In this document: one piece after another, positions 23,447-31,307 of the stretch
Numbering within the stretch: the stretch's first letter is position 1
Layout: the number at the start of each line of letters is the position of its first letter
Assembly: GCA_017465465.1 (NCBI GenBank)
Contig: JAFTWE010000014.1
Coordinates: 48,203 to 112,202 of the forward strand
Origin: Clostridia bacterium
GTDB lineage: Bacteria; Bacillota; Clostridia; Oscillospirales; Acutalibacteraceae
Direction: 5' to 3'
Length of the DNA: 64,000 nucleotides
Position numbers and translations under genes: made by a program
The notes under the pieces: model-generated
What the model saw: the letters and a program-made list of their open reading frames with translations, nothing else
The model's database searches: none
What the model was told of the DNA's origin: nothing

Positions 23447-24864
23447 AATTCCACAACCTTTGCAAGACCGCCTTCGCTGGTCTCTCTGTATTCTCTTGAA
23501 ATTGCGTGACCTGTCTGCTTCATAGTTTCAATAACGCTGTCAAGTGAAATCATTCTTGTATCACTCAAAAAGTTTGCAAGGTTAACGGCGTTGATTGCTC
23601 TCATTGCGGCAACTGCATTTCGCTCAATACAAGGAATTTGCACAAGTCCGCACACAGGGTCGCAGGTAAGCCCGAGATGATGCTCAATAGCAATTTCAGA
23701 AGCATATTCGGTTTGCTCAATGCTAAGATTAAACAGTCTTCCGAGCATAGCCGCCGCCATAGCGCAGGCTGTGCCGATTTCTGCCTGGCAGCCGCATTCA
23801 GCGCCCGAAATTGAAGCGTTTGTTTTAACTAGGTTGCCGATAAGTCCACCAACGCCTAAAGCCGCCGCAATTTCATAATCAGTAAAGCCACGCTTTCTCT
23901 GCTGATAATACAAAACAGCAGGCACAACGCCCGAAGCTCCGCAGGTGGGGGCAACAACAATAGTGTTGCCGCAGGCGTTTTCCTCGCTTACTGCAAAGGC
24001 ATAAGAGCAGACCATTCGGTTTTCTCTGGTTTCGGCAGTTTCATCAACATGGCGCTGAAGCGAAAGATACTTTGCCTTCCTTTGAACATTAAGTCCGCCC
24101 GGAAGAATACCTTCGGCATCAAGGCCTGAGCGGATACAATCCTTCATAATCTGCCACATTTCAAGCAAAAATTCGGCAATGTCAGGGCCTTCAACCTCAA
24201 GAACATATTCCCAAAGGTCAATTTTTTTATTTATACAATATTCTTTAATCTCGGTAAAAGTGGTGTGGGTATAAACATCCTCAGGCTCAACATAATCCAT
24301 ACCCTCAACCTTTATACTGCCGCCGCCAACGCTCATTACCCTTGCAAAGTCGGTCTGTTCACCGTTTTTGTAGGCAAACATATCCATTGTGTTGGCGTGA
24401 GGAATGTTTTCCTCTGTTTCGTTAAAAATAATTTCAACCTTTCTGTGGGCAAAGGTTTTTTCAATAACATAATCAGTTCTGTGGCCTACTCCTGTTTTGG
24501 CAAGTGAGCCGTAAAGAATAACCTTATAATTATCGGCATCGGGATTTTTACCGATAAAAAACTTGCAGGCATTTTCAGGGCCGATTGTGTGTGAGCTTGA
24601 CGGGCCTGAGCCTACCTTATATAAATCTCTTAAAGACTTCATTCCTGTGGGGGCAGATTTTTTCTTTGCTTCTTCGTTTTCAAAAAATTCATCTAAAGAA
24701 ACATTAAAAATCTTTGCCATCTGCCAAAGGGCATCAACACCAGGAGCAGACTCCCCTCTTTCCCACTTGGAAAGGGTTGCGCCCGTAACACCCAACTGCT
24801 TAGCAAGCTTTGCTTTTGTGAGATTTTGTTTTTCTCTGAATTCGGTAATCTTTTCACAATTCAT
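23443..24864 (-). CDS. L-serine ammonia-lyase (Fe-S) with N-terminal HTH domain
   Basis: 473-aa fusion. Residues 5-60 are a Cro/C1-type helix-turn-helix (FREKQNLTKAKLAKQLGVTG, LSKWERGESAPGVDAL). From about 75 it is a single-chain iron-sulfur L-serine dehydratase, which turns serine into pyruvate and ammonia. The beta part has VGSGPSSSHTIGP. The alpha part holds PTCGASGV, GCQAEIGTACAMAAA and CDPVCGLVQIPC, with the cysteines that hold the [4Fe-4S] cluster. Standard SdaA proteins lack the DNA-binding domain. An inverted repeat fills the spacer of its own promoter, so it may act as a serine-responsive autoregulator. A DUF4345-like gene is coupled downstream. Confidence 0.93.
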   Translation of the reverse strand: MNCEKITEFREKQNLTKAKLAKQLGVTGATLSKWERGESAPGVDALWQMAKIFNVSLDEFFENEEAKKKSAPTGMKSLRDLYKVGSGPSSSHTIGPENACKFFIGKNPDADNYKVILYGSLAKTGVGHRTDYVIEKTFAHRKVEIIFNETEENIPHANTMDMFAYKNGEQTDFARVMSVGGGSIKVEGMDYVEPEDVYTHTTFTEIKEYCINKKIDLWEYVLEVEGPDIAEFLLEMWQIMKDCIRSGLDAEGILPGGLNVQRKAKYLSLQRHVDETAETRENRMVCSYAFAVSEENACGNTIVVAPTCGASGVVPAVLYYQQRKRGFTDYEIAAALGVGGLIGNLVKTNASISGAECGCQAEIGTACAMAAAMLGRLFNLSIEQTEYASEIAIEHHLGLTCDPVCGLVQIPCIERNAVAAMRAINAVNLANFLSDTRMISLDSVIETMKQTGHAISREYRETSEGGLAKVVEL

Positions 24865-24894
24865 AGCTACACATCCTTACATCCGCATACTGAT

Positions 24895-24924
24895 AGTATA
24901 ACTGTTATATCCGATAACTGTCAA
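24895..24924 (-). promoter_or_regulatory. Promoter of the HTH-serine dehydratase gene with internal inverted repeat
   Basis: Minus-strand TTGACA (24924-24919), 18-base spacer, TATACT (24900-24895). The spacer contains GTTAT-ATCCG-ATAAC (24904-24918), a dyad well placed for a repressor. Confidence 0.7.
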
Positions 24925-24953
24925 TAAATTTAATTAAATAAAAGGAGATAAAT

Positions 24954-25943
24954 ATGAAAATTTTATTCTACGACACCAAGCCCTATGACAAAGATTCTTT
25001 TTCAAAGCTGTTGCCGAATTACCCCGACATGACCATAGATTTTTTGAAAACAGACATTTCTTACCATACAGTAAATCTTGCCTGCAATTATGATGCAGTT
25101 TGTGTTTTTGTTGCATCTGATGTTGACAGAAAAATCATTGAATCCCTCGCCCGTTGCAATGTAAAGCTCATTCTTCTTCGCTGTGCAGGCTTTAACAATG
25201 TTGACCTTGAAGCCGCCAAGGAATACGGAATCACTGTTATGCGCGTGCCGGGATATTCACCCGAAGCCGTTGCTGAGCACGCGTTGGCACTTGCATTTGC
25301 AGTTAACCGCCATATTCACAAGGCTTACATTAAGGTGCGTGAAAACAACTTCAGCCTCGTTGGTCTTACAGGGCTCAACTTCCACGGCAAAACCGCAGGT
25401 ATTATCGGAACAGGTAAAATCGGCGCCGCAATGGCAAAAAGCTGCCACGGAATCGGCATGAAGGTTATAGCTTACGATATGTATCAAAACCCCGATTTAC
25501 CCTTTGTTGAGTATGTTTCACTTGATGAGCTTTTCAGACGAAGCGATTTAATTTCACTTCACTGCCCCTTGCTTGAAGACACCTACCACATCATAAACCT
25601 TGAAGCCATTGAAAAAATGAAAGACGGCGTTATTCTTGTCAACACCTCCCGTGGCGCACTTATCAGCACTGAGGATTTGATTAAGGGTATCAGACAATAT
25701 AAATTTGCAGGCGTCGGTCTTGATGTGTATGAAGAAGAGGACGAAAATGTTTTTGAAAACCGTGAAGACGATATTATGGAAAGCTCTGTAACAGCAAGGC
25801 TTCTCTCGTTCCCAAATGTCATTGTAACATCACATCAGGGATTTTTAACAGAAGAAGCTCTTGAAGCCATTTGTGAAACTACACTTGAAAACGCAATGAG
25901 CTTTGAAAACGGCAAGCCTATAGAATCAAATGTTGTAAGCTAA
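24954..25943 (+). CDS. D-lactate dehydrogenase-like 2-hydroxyacid dehydrogenase
   Basis: 329 aa of the D-isomer-specific 2-hydroxyacid dehydrogenase family, nearest to LdhA-type D-lactate dehydrogenases that reduce pyruvate with NADH. The NAD-binding fold has GIIGTGKIGAAMA near 147; the catalytic Arg is in NTSRGALI, the Glu in LDVYEEEDE, and the His in VIVTSHQGFLTEEAL. Ribosome binding site AAAGGAGA precedes the ATG. It is divergent from the serine dehydratase gene, whose product pyruvate is its likely substrate. Other 2-keto acids are possible. Confidence 0.88.
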   Translation: MKILFYDTKPYDKDSFSKLLPNYPDMTIDFLKTDISYHTVNLACNYDAVCVFVASDVDRKIIESLARCNVKLILLRCAGFNNVDLEAAKEYGITVMRVPGYSPEAVAEHALALAFAVNRHIHKAYIKVRENNFSLVGLTGLNFHGKTAGIIGTGKIGAAMAKSCHGIGMKVIAYDMYQNPDLPFVEYVSLDELFRRSDLISLHCPLLEDTYHIINLEAIEKMKDGVILVNTSRGALISTEDLIKGIRQYKFAGVGLDVYEEEDENVFENREDDIMESSVTARLLSFPNVIVTSHQGFLTEEALEAICETTLENAMSFENGKPIESNVVS

Positions 25944-25967
25944 AAAACGAGCCTCACGGCTCGTTTT
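25944..25967. terminator. Bidirectional terminator
   Basis: AAAACGAGCC/GGCTCGTTTT with a TCAC loop, between convergent genes. Confidence 0.88.
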
Positions 25968-26457
25968 AATCTTTATTCTGCACCCATTCAAGCTCTTCAG
26001 GCTCAACAACAACATAATTATCTGCTCCGTCACCCACACGAAGATACACATTGCGTATGCCTGCCTGAATTATCATCCTTGCGCACACCGGACAAGGCTT
26101 GGCCTTGTGAACGGAATTATCCTTTGGATTTATTCCCGTAAGATACAAATCAGCACCCATTGTCTGCCGGCGTGAGCAGTTAAGCAGTGCATTTGCCTCT
26201 GCGTGGATTGCACGGCATATTCCGTAGCCTTCACCTTGGTGCATATCAAGCTCAATACGAGGGCATTTACCAACATCACAGCAGTTTTCAAGCCCTCTCG
26301 GTGCGCCGTTATAGCCTGTGGACACAACAACATCATCTTTAACAATAACAGCGCCGTATTTTCGCTTTATACAAGTGCTTCTGTAAGCAAAAACCTCAGC
26401 ACAGTTTAAATATGTATCTTCTTTTGAAATTCTTTTCCCCTCACTTGGGCTGACCAT
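25966..26457 (-). CDS. Deoxycytidylate (dCMP) deaminase family protein
   Basis: 163 aa of the zinc-dependent cytidine/deoxycytidylate deaminase fold. Zinc ligands and the catalytic Glu lie in HAEANALLNC and PCPVCARMII. YGAVIVKDDVVVSTGYNGAPRG is typical of dCMP deaminases of the ComEB type, which turn dCMP into dUMP for thymidylate synthesis. Length fits. It stands alone between two terminators and a GDSL hydrolase gene. Activity on other pyrimidines cannot be excluded. Confidence 0.88.
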   Translation of the reverse strand: MVSPSEGKRISKEDTYLNCAEVFAYRSTCIKRKYGAVIVKDDVVVSTGYNGAPRGLENCCDVGKCPRIELDMHQGEGYGICRAIHAEANALLNCSRRQTMGADLYLTGINPKDNSVHKAKPCPVCARMIIQAGIRNVYLRVGDGADNYVVVEPEELEWVQNKD

Positions 26458-26535
26458 AAAATCCCCCTTTTCGCTTTTATAGCTACAAAAATAGTATTAA
26501 CTTCTCAATTTTTCGCAATCATTCGGTCACAATAT

Positions 26536-27165
26536 TTATATGTAATTTTCAATAACTTTCTGCAATTCTTCTTTAATAACCTGATGTCCGGCAGAGGTGG
26601 GATGAATACCGTCAACACTCCAGCATCCCATATCACCGTCGCTTGATAATTCGTCAAACTTATCCTGAAGGGGTACAAAATCAAAATCATATTTTTGGGC
26701 AACCTGCCTGGATATTTCAGCCATTTTTCTTACTTCGGAATTAAACTCATTCCATAATTTTTCAGTAGCAGTACCTTTGAGAACAAACGGTTCTAAAATG
26801 AAAATTTTAATTTCAGGCAGACTTTCTGTGATTTCTTCAATAAGCATCTCATAAATCATTCTGAATTTTTTCGGGCTGACACCGCAATTCATAGTGAGCT
26901 CGTGAGAAACATCGTTGACACCTATAAGAATTGACATATAGTCAGGCTTTAAATTTATAATATCCTCTTTAATTCGGGCATAAACGTCGGTGATTCTGTC
27001 TCCGCTGTTACCGCGATTGATGAATTTAATTTCACCTTTATTTTTCTTTTCAATTTCAGAAGCGAGAAGTAACGCGTATCCGCAGCCTAAACCGAAATTA
27101 AAATTATTTTCATCATCTCTGCTTGCATCTGTTATTGAATCACCCTGAAACAAAAATGTTTTCAT
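26536..27165 (-). CDS. Intracellular SGNH/GDSL hydrolase
   Basis: 209-aa SGNH hydrolase without a signal peptide. Motifs are FQGDSITDA (catalytic Ser, residue 9), GNSGDR, GVNDVSHE, and DGIHPTSAGH with the Asp/His pair near the end. Such enzymes are esterases, often removing acetyl groups from sugars. The start has AAAAGGAG upstream. No operon partner is close on the same strand. It is unrelated in detail to the secreted SGNH protein at 17127. Confidence 0.85.
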   Translation of the reverse strand: MKTFLFQGDSITDASRDDENNFNFGLGCGYALLLASEIEKKNKGEIKFINRGNSGDRITDVYARIKEDIINLKPDYMSILIGVNDVSHELTMNCGVSPKKFRMIYEMLIEEITESLPEIKIFILEPFVLKGTATEKLWNEFNSEVRKMAEISRQVAQKYDFDFVPLQDKFDELSSDGDMGCWSVDGIHPTSAGHQVIKEELQKVIENYI

Positions 27166-27328
27166 ATCAAAACTCCTTTTTATCTTCTGATAATATCAGA
27201 AGAATTATTTTATCCCGTAAAATTCTTATTTTTCTAAACTGATTATATCACACATAATTTTAAAATACAATCAGGTGTGGGTGTCCTATTCACTATTACT
27301 TATTACTTTCAAAAATCGACACAAAAAC

Positions 27329-27358
27329 AAAGAGCCGCATATTTGCGACTCTTTTTTG
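27329..27358. terminator. Orphan terminator-like hairpin
   Basis: AAAGAG-CGCA pairs with TGCG-CTCTTT across one mismatch, TATT loop, then T's. It belongs to no visible gene; 27166-27430 is otherwise empty. Confidence 0.5.
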
Positions 27359-27429
27359 GAAGGGTAGCACAAATTCGATGCCCCTTAAATTTTTGACCTA
27401 TGTGTTCGAACCACTACATATTTTAAAAT

Positions 27430-27600
27430 GAAATATCTCGCTATGCTCGATATGAAATAATCCTTACGGATTATGAAATTTTCTGCTAACGCAGAAAGTG
27501 AAATAAAATTCGCCTTTTAACATTTGCGAAGCAAATATTTCATAGCGTAGCTATTTCATATTACGAAGTAATATTTCACTCGCCGCAAGGCGAATTTCAT
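27430..27600. repeat. Array of seven small palindromes with TGAAAT/ATTTCA spacers
   Basis: Hairpins at 27433-27453, 27458-27473, 27480-27497, 27522-27536, 27542-27554, 27558-27574 and 27580-27593, with loops of three or four bases (TTAC, TAAC, GAA, GTA, GAA, GCAA). The first three are separated by TGAAAT, the last four by its reverse complement ATTTCA, so the array is itself roughly mirrored. AATTCGCC at 27508 can also pair with GGCGAATT near 27589. Stems differ in sequence, so this is not a simple tandem repeat. Confidence 0.7.
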
Positions 27601-27602
27601 TG

Positions 27603-27634
27603 AAAAAACGACTTGTCGAAACAAGTCGTTTTTT
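27603..27634. terminator. Terminator next to tRNA-Ser
   Basis: AAAAAACGACTTGT/ACAAGTCGTTTTTT with a CGAA loop. It ends the leftward tRNA-Ser transcript two bases after the CCA. Confidence 0.9.
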
Positions 27635-27635
27635 C

Positions 27636-27727
27636 TGGCGGAGAGCAAGGGATTCGAACCCTCGAACCGCTTTAGACGGTTACACGATTTCCAGTCGTGC
27701 TCCTTCGGCCAGCTCGGACAACTCTCC
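27636..27727 (-). tRNA. tRNA-Ser (GGA)
   Basis: 92 nt with long variable arm. Acceptor GGAGAGT pairs with GCTCTCC; discriminator G and CCA are encoded. Anticodon stem ACGA/TCGT encloses CTGGAAA, giving anticodon GGA. T-loop GGTTCGAATCC is present. Confidence 0.96.
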
Positions 27728-27804
27728 ATACAATATTCAATACCCGATTATTATACTCAAACACGCCATAAAAATCAAGCCCTTTTTGCAAAAAGTTTAT
27801 CGCC

Positions 27805-27833
27805 TTGTATTTTTCTTTGCCGTATTGTATAAT
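27805..27833 (+). promoter_or_regulatory. Promoter
   Basis: TTGTAT, 17-base spacer, TATAAT, 17 bases before the ATG of the next gene. Confidence 0.75.
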
Positions 27834-27850
27834 CTCTCGGGAGGGTTTTT

Positions 27851-28276
27851 ATGAACACAGTTTTTATTGCTCTGGCAATCACATCATTAATCGGTGCAAC
27901 GGTACTTTTTATAGTCAGAAAGAAGAAAAAATCTGACCTTGCAGGTAACCTATGCTTTGTTTTTGTTCTGGTTGGGTTGCTGTCATTCGGCTGTTACACG
28001 CTGGAGGTTGACAAGCTTTTTGAAAAAAACTACTGTGCTGAATACAGACAGGTCACCACTTCTGCCGTTACCAAAGAGCAGAACAACGGCAGACCCGTTA
28101 AAAAAGAACAAAGCTGTGCAAAAACTCAATCCCAAATCCACGATAAGGTTTATATAACCCGAAACGGAGAAAAATATCACTTCTCCCCCACTTGCGGCGG
28201 AAATGAATATTACGAATGCACTTTAGAGCAAGCCCTTGACCGAAACCTTTCCCCTTGCAAAAGATGTGCACAATAA
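27851..28276 (+). CDS. Membrane protein with C-terminal Cys-rich (zinc-ribbon-like) domain
   Basis: 141 aa. Two membrane helices at about residues 4-22 and 33-50, then a charged linker. The end, from VYITRNGEKYHFSPTCGG to LSPCKRCA, matches the small YHxxxC...CxxC module often seen at the C-terminus of exported nucleases and lipoproteins of Firmicutes. That module usually lies outside the cell. Start ATG is set by GGGAGGG. It is a one-gene unit between tRNA-Ser and a convergent gene. Function unknown. Confidence 0.7.
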   Translation: MNTVFIALAITSLIGATVLFIVRKKKKSDLAGNLCFVFVLVGLLSFGCYTLEVDKLFEKNYCAEYRQVTTSAVTKEQNNGRPVKKEQSCAKTQSQIHDKVYITRNGEKYHFSPTCGGNEYYECTLEQALDRNLSPCKRCAQ

Positions 28277-28285
28277 GCAACAAAA

Positions 28286-28310
28286 AAGCCACTCTTTCGA
28301 GTGGCTTAAT
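28286..28310. terminator. Bidirectional terminator
   Basis: AAGCCACTC/GAGTGGCTT stem with TTTC loop between convergent genes. Confidence 0.85.
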
Positions 28311-28311
28311 T

Positions 28312-29166
28312 TTATGCATTAACTTCTTCAGGCTGTTCCTCTTTTTTGGTCATAAACTCATCGTGATGTTCCATAACCATATCAAGAGTAACTCTCTGTT
28401 TGCCGTATTTCTCAACAAACTCTTCATAAAGTAAATTCTCTTTGCCTATGTAGCAAGGTGTGTATTCAACCTTAACAAGACCCTTAACCTTAATGAGAAC
28501 ATTGAGGATAAGAACAAGAGCAAACATACCTGCAACAACATAGATACCGAATTTAACTGAGCCGTTCATAAATCCGGGAAGGACCTCATTCATAGCATCA
28601 ACAAACATATTAAATAACACTGATGAGCCGATTGAGAAAACCATACCGAGAACAGCAAAAGTTACATTTCTGCCAAAGCCTCTCTTTGAGCAAGAAAGGA
28701 AGCTGAAAATAAGCTGGAACAATGCCACAACCAAAGCAAGAGCAACACAAACGATTGAACCTGCAAAGAAAAGAGTTGCATTGCCAACAATTGGTGAGCC
28801 GATAAGACCGACAGCGCAAAAATCAAACTCCATAAGAGTTGTAACAAGATTGATGGCGGTGTAAGTGGTGTCTCTTTCAAAATAGGGTCCTGATGCAGTA
28901 AGGTTAGCAAGAGGCAAAAGGAAAGAGGCAATAACAAGCACGAGAAGAACATCTCTTACGATTGCCCAGGGGCTGCCAATCATAGCGGCCTTTGCTCTGT
29001 CCATTCCCTTCTGAGTGTGAGCGTGCTCAATCTCAGCATTAAGAGCGTCAACCTCAAGTCTTTCTTCAATTCTGTAATATAAAAGGTTTGTTCCGCAATC
29101 GGGACAGGTTGGTTTAAGGTCTGTAAGCTTTAATTTTCTCTTACACTTAGGACATAATGATGCCAT
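28312..29166 (-). CDS. Zinc-ribbon multi-pass membrane protein
   Basis: 284 aa. Residues 5-25 are a zinc ribbon (CPKCKRKLKL...CPDCG), then an acidic helix, then four membrane helices at about 67-90, 122-150, 165-190 and 205-228, and a charged cytoplasmic tail. No named family is recognised; the plan, a soluble zinc ribbon in front of a membrane domain, is common in Clostridia proteins of unknown role. AAAGGAGGC precedes the ATG. Confidence 0.72.
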   Translation of the reverse strand: MASLCPKCKRKLKLTDLKPTCPDCGTNLLYYRIEERLEVDALNAEIEHAHTQKGMDRAKAAMIGSPWAIVRDVLLVLVIASFLLPLANLTASGPYFERDTTYTAINLVTTLMEFDFCAVGLIGSPIVGNATLFFAGSIVCVALALVVALFQLIFSFLSCSKRGFGRNVTFAVLGMVFSIGSSVLFNMFVDAMNEVLPGFMNGSVKFGIYVVAGMFALVLILNVLIKVKGLVKVEYTPCYIGKENLLYEEFVEKYGKQRVTLDMVMEHHDEFMTKKEEQPEEVNA

Positions 29167-29251
29167 TTAAAGTGCCTCCTTTAGGAATACAATGGTTACT
29201 GTAATAGTTTAACATAAAATTTTCAATAAATCAAGAAAAATTATGCAAATA

Positions 29252-29983
29252 TTAAATAAATCCGCCATCAACACCCAAAACCTGACCTGTTACGAAGGAA
29301 GAAGCCTCATCAGCAAGGAATAACACAGCCTTTGCAACGTCCTCAGGGGTACCGATTCTGCCCACAGGGGTTTCTTCGCAGAGGGCGGCAACCGTTTCTT
29401 CATCAAGATTTTTGTTCATTGGTGTATCAATAAGCCCGGGGGCAATGCAATTAACCGTAACTCCCGAGGGGCCAACCTCCTTAGCGAGCGCCTTAGTCAT
29501 ACCGATAACCGCCGCCTTTGAGGCTGAGTAATGCACTTCACACGATGCTCCGCACACACCCCACATTGAGGAAATATTTATAATTCTGCCCCATTTATCG
29601 TGAATCATCATCGGAAGAACTGCACGGGAACAGTTAAAAACGCTTTTGACATTTGAATTAAACATCAAATCAAAGTCGCTGTCAGTTATGTCAGTAAAAA
29701 GCTTTTGCTGAGCAACTCCTGCATTATTGACAAGAATATATCTGCCACCAAAGGTTTCTTTTGCAAAATCAATAAGTGCCTGTGCCTGCGCCGAATCAGA
29801 AACATCTGCCTTAAAAGACGCAACCGAACAGCCCTTTTCCAAAAGCCCGGCTTCAAGAGCCTTGGCTTTTTCACAAGAGCTGTTATAGCCAATAACAACA
29901 TTATAACCGCATATAGCAAAGGCATCAGCAATAGCCGAGCCGATGCCTCCTGATGCGCCTGTAACAATGACTGTATCCTTCAT
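29252..29983 (-). CDS. SDR-family reductase, EF-P 5-aminopentanone reductase-like
   Basis: 243-aa short-chain dehydrogenase. The NADP-binding motif is TGASGGIG (8-15), NNAG is near 89, and catalytic Ser/Tyr/Lys are in NISSMWG and YSASKAA. The run KLFTDITDSDFDLMFNSNVKS and the GASCEVHYSASKA block resemble YmfI, the enzyme that reduces the 5-aminopentanone modification on elongation factor P. FabG-like activity is the alternative. Its start is two bases after the stop of the lipoprotein gene, so both are in one unit. Confidence 0.8.
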   Translation of the reverse strand: MKDTVIVTGASGGIGSAIADAFAICGYNVVIGYNSSCEKAKALEAGLLEKGCSVASFKADVSDSAQAQALIDFAKETFGGRYILVNNAGVAQQKLFTDITDSDFDLMFNSNVKSVFNCSRAVLPMMIHDKWGRIINISSMWGVCGASCEVHYSASKAAVIGMTKALAKEVGPSGVTVNCIAPGLIDTPMNKNLDEETVAALCEETPVGRIGTPEDVAKAVLFLADEASSFVTGQVLGVDGGFI

Positions 29984-29985
29984 AA

Positions 29986-30987
29986 TTACATTATAGCGTC
30001 AAAGTCAACCTTTTTGAGCCCTTTTGGAATTTCAAACATTGACTTGTTGATTGTTCCTGAAAATTTATTGATAACAAACACGCTGATGTCTTCTCCGTCA
30101 ATAACCTCCCAGCGCTTCCATTCGTTCTTTTCATTAAAATAATATTTAATGGTTTTGCCGTCTGATGATTTGTATTCTTCGCAGGTATAAGTTGTCTTAC
30201 CGTCTTTTACCTTTGTGCTCTTAACATAAGTTGATGAAGCGGTAAGGTCACCTGACGGGCTTGAAATATCTTCACTTGTTTCGTTGTCAACCTCAGAATA
30301 CATACCAAACATAGGAATTACGAGGTAATATTTACCCTCTTTACTGAAAACTCTTGCGCTGATAGAAAGAGTGCCCATTTTCATATCAAGTGATGCGGCA
30401 TAGTCTTTTCCGTTGATGCACATCACCATTGGCATTTCCATATCCTGAGCGATAATGGTTGTGTCAAGAGTATATTTTTTAGTTTTAACAATAGGGTCAA
30501 TAACCTCAGCCTTGAGGCTTGTTTTGCTTGTTTTGTCGCCCTCTTCAAGAAGGTCGTTTTTGTCGCTGTTTTCAAGTGAGCCTGTAAGACCGCCTGAAGA
30601 AGAATTGTTTGATGAACCCTTGCCTGAGGTTGTGGTTTTAGTCATTTCATTGAGCACTTGATTAAAATCAATCTGAGATGTAACAAGCGCACCATTTTTG
30701 TCCGTAACATTTTCACCGTTTTTGTCAGTTGCATAAACCTGGAAGCTTACATCCTCTTCAGAAGATGTTGAACCGCCTGCCTTTGTGGTTGTGGTGGTTG
30801 TTTCTTTCTGACCGTTTTCCTGTGTTGCAACTTCACCGTCAGCATTTGTTGCATATTCGTGAGTGTTGCCCTGAGCGTCTACATAAGTATAATCTTTAAG
30901 AGCATCTTCATCCTTTATCATACTGCAAGAGCAAAAGCTCACCGCAATTAAAAGGACAGATAAAACTAAACATAAACCTTTTTTCAT
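29986..30987 (-). CDS. Lipoprotein with Thr/Ser-rich linker
   Basis: 333-aa surface lipoprotein. The lipobox is VSFCSC near residue 20 after a signal helix. Residues about 60-140 are low in complexity (ETTTTTTKAGG, SSNNSSSGG), a flexible spacer away from the membrane. The C-terminal 170 residues form a beta-rich domain with repeated YYLV/YYFNEK strands, similar in style to LolA/LppX-like or outer-leaflet lipid-carrier folds, though I cannot assign a family. Function unknown. It is the first gene of a two-gene unit with the SDR reductase. Confidence 0.75.
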   Translation of the reverse strand: MKKGLCLVLSVLLIAVSFCSCSMIKDEDALKDYTYVDAQGNTHEYATNADGEVATQENGQKETTTTTTKAGGSTSSEEDVSFQVYATDKNGENVTDKNGALVTSQIDFNQVLNEMTKTTTSGKGSSNNSSSGGLTGSLENSDKNDLLEEGDKTSKTSLKAEVIDPIVKTKKYTLDTTIIAQDMEMPMVMCINGKDYAASLDMKMGTLSISARVFSKEGKYYLVIPMFGMYSEVDNETSEDISSPSGDLTASSTYVKSTKVKDGKTTYTCEEYKSSDGKTIKYYFNEKNEWKRWEVIDGEDISVFVINKFSGTINKSMFEIPKGLKKVDFDAIM

Positions 30988-31120
30988 TGTGTTTGCACCT
31001 CTCGGTAAATTATTATGGTAATAGGTTACAATATTTTGAAGATAAAATCAAGTCCAATAAATGGATTTACTTTAAACAATTTGTGAATTGCATATAAATT
31101 TTATTTTTAATAAAAAGGTA

Positions 31121-31149
31121 TTGAAAAAATACACTTGTTTTATTATAAT
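31121..31149 (+). promoter_or_regulatory. Promoter of tRNA-Thr
   Basis: TTGAAA, 17-base spacer, TATAAT; transcription would start within a few bases of the tRNA. Confidence 0.8.
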
Positions 31150-31158
31150 ATTAGCGTT

Positions 31159-31233
31159 GCTGGAGTGGCGCAGTGGTAGCGCAATTGATTCGTAATCAAT
31201 AGGTCGTGGGTTCAAATCCCATCTCCAGCTCCA
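31159..31233 (+). tRNA. tRNA-Thr (CGT)
   Basis: 75 nt with encoded CCA. Acceptor GCTGGAG/CTCCAGC, discriminator T; anticodon stem ATTGA/TCAAT encloses TTCGTAA, anticodon CGT. T-loop GGTTCAAATCC. Confidence 0.96.
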
Positions 31234-31234
31234 G

Positions 31235-31264
31235 GGTCGGCGGGCTTTTGCTTGCCGACTTTTT
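31235..31264 (+). terminator. Terminator of tRNA-Thr
   Basis: GTCGGCGGGC pairs with GCTTGCCGAC using two G-U pairs, TTTT loop, then T5. Confidence 0.85.
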
Positions 31265-31267
31265 GCA

Positions 31268-31306
31268 TATAAAAAACGGTGAGCGATTGGCTCACCGTTA
31301 ATTTTT
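31268..31306. terminator. Bidirectional terminator
   Basis: AACGGTGAGC/GCTCACCGTT with GATTG loop, T-rich on both sides; ends the leftward lipoprotein gene. Confidence 0.85.
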
Positions 31307-31307
31307 A

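Noticed and set aside
27430..27600. CRISPR array
   Set aside because: Units are 14-21 bases, self-complementary, all different, with six-base spacers; no cas genes are nearby.
27600..27854. 84-codon frame running through tRNA-Ser
   Set aside because: It crosses a terminator and the whole tRNA; such frames are known annotation artefacts.
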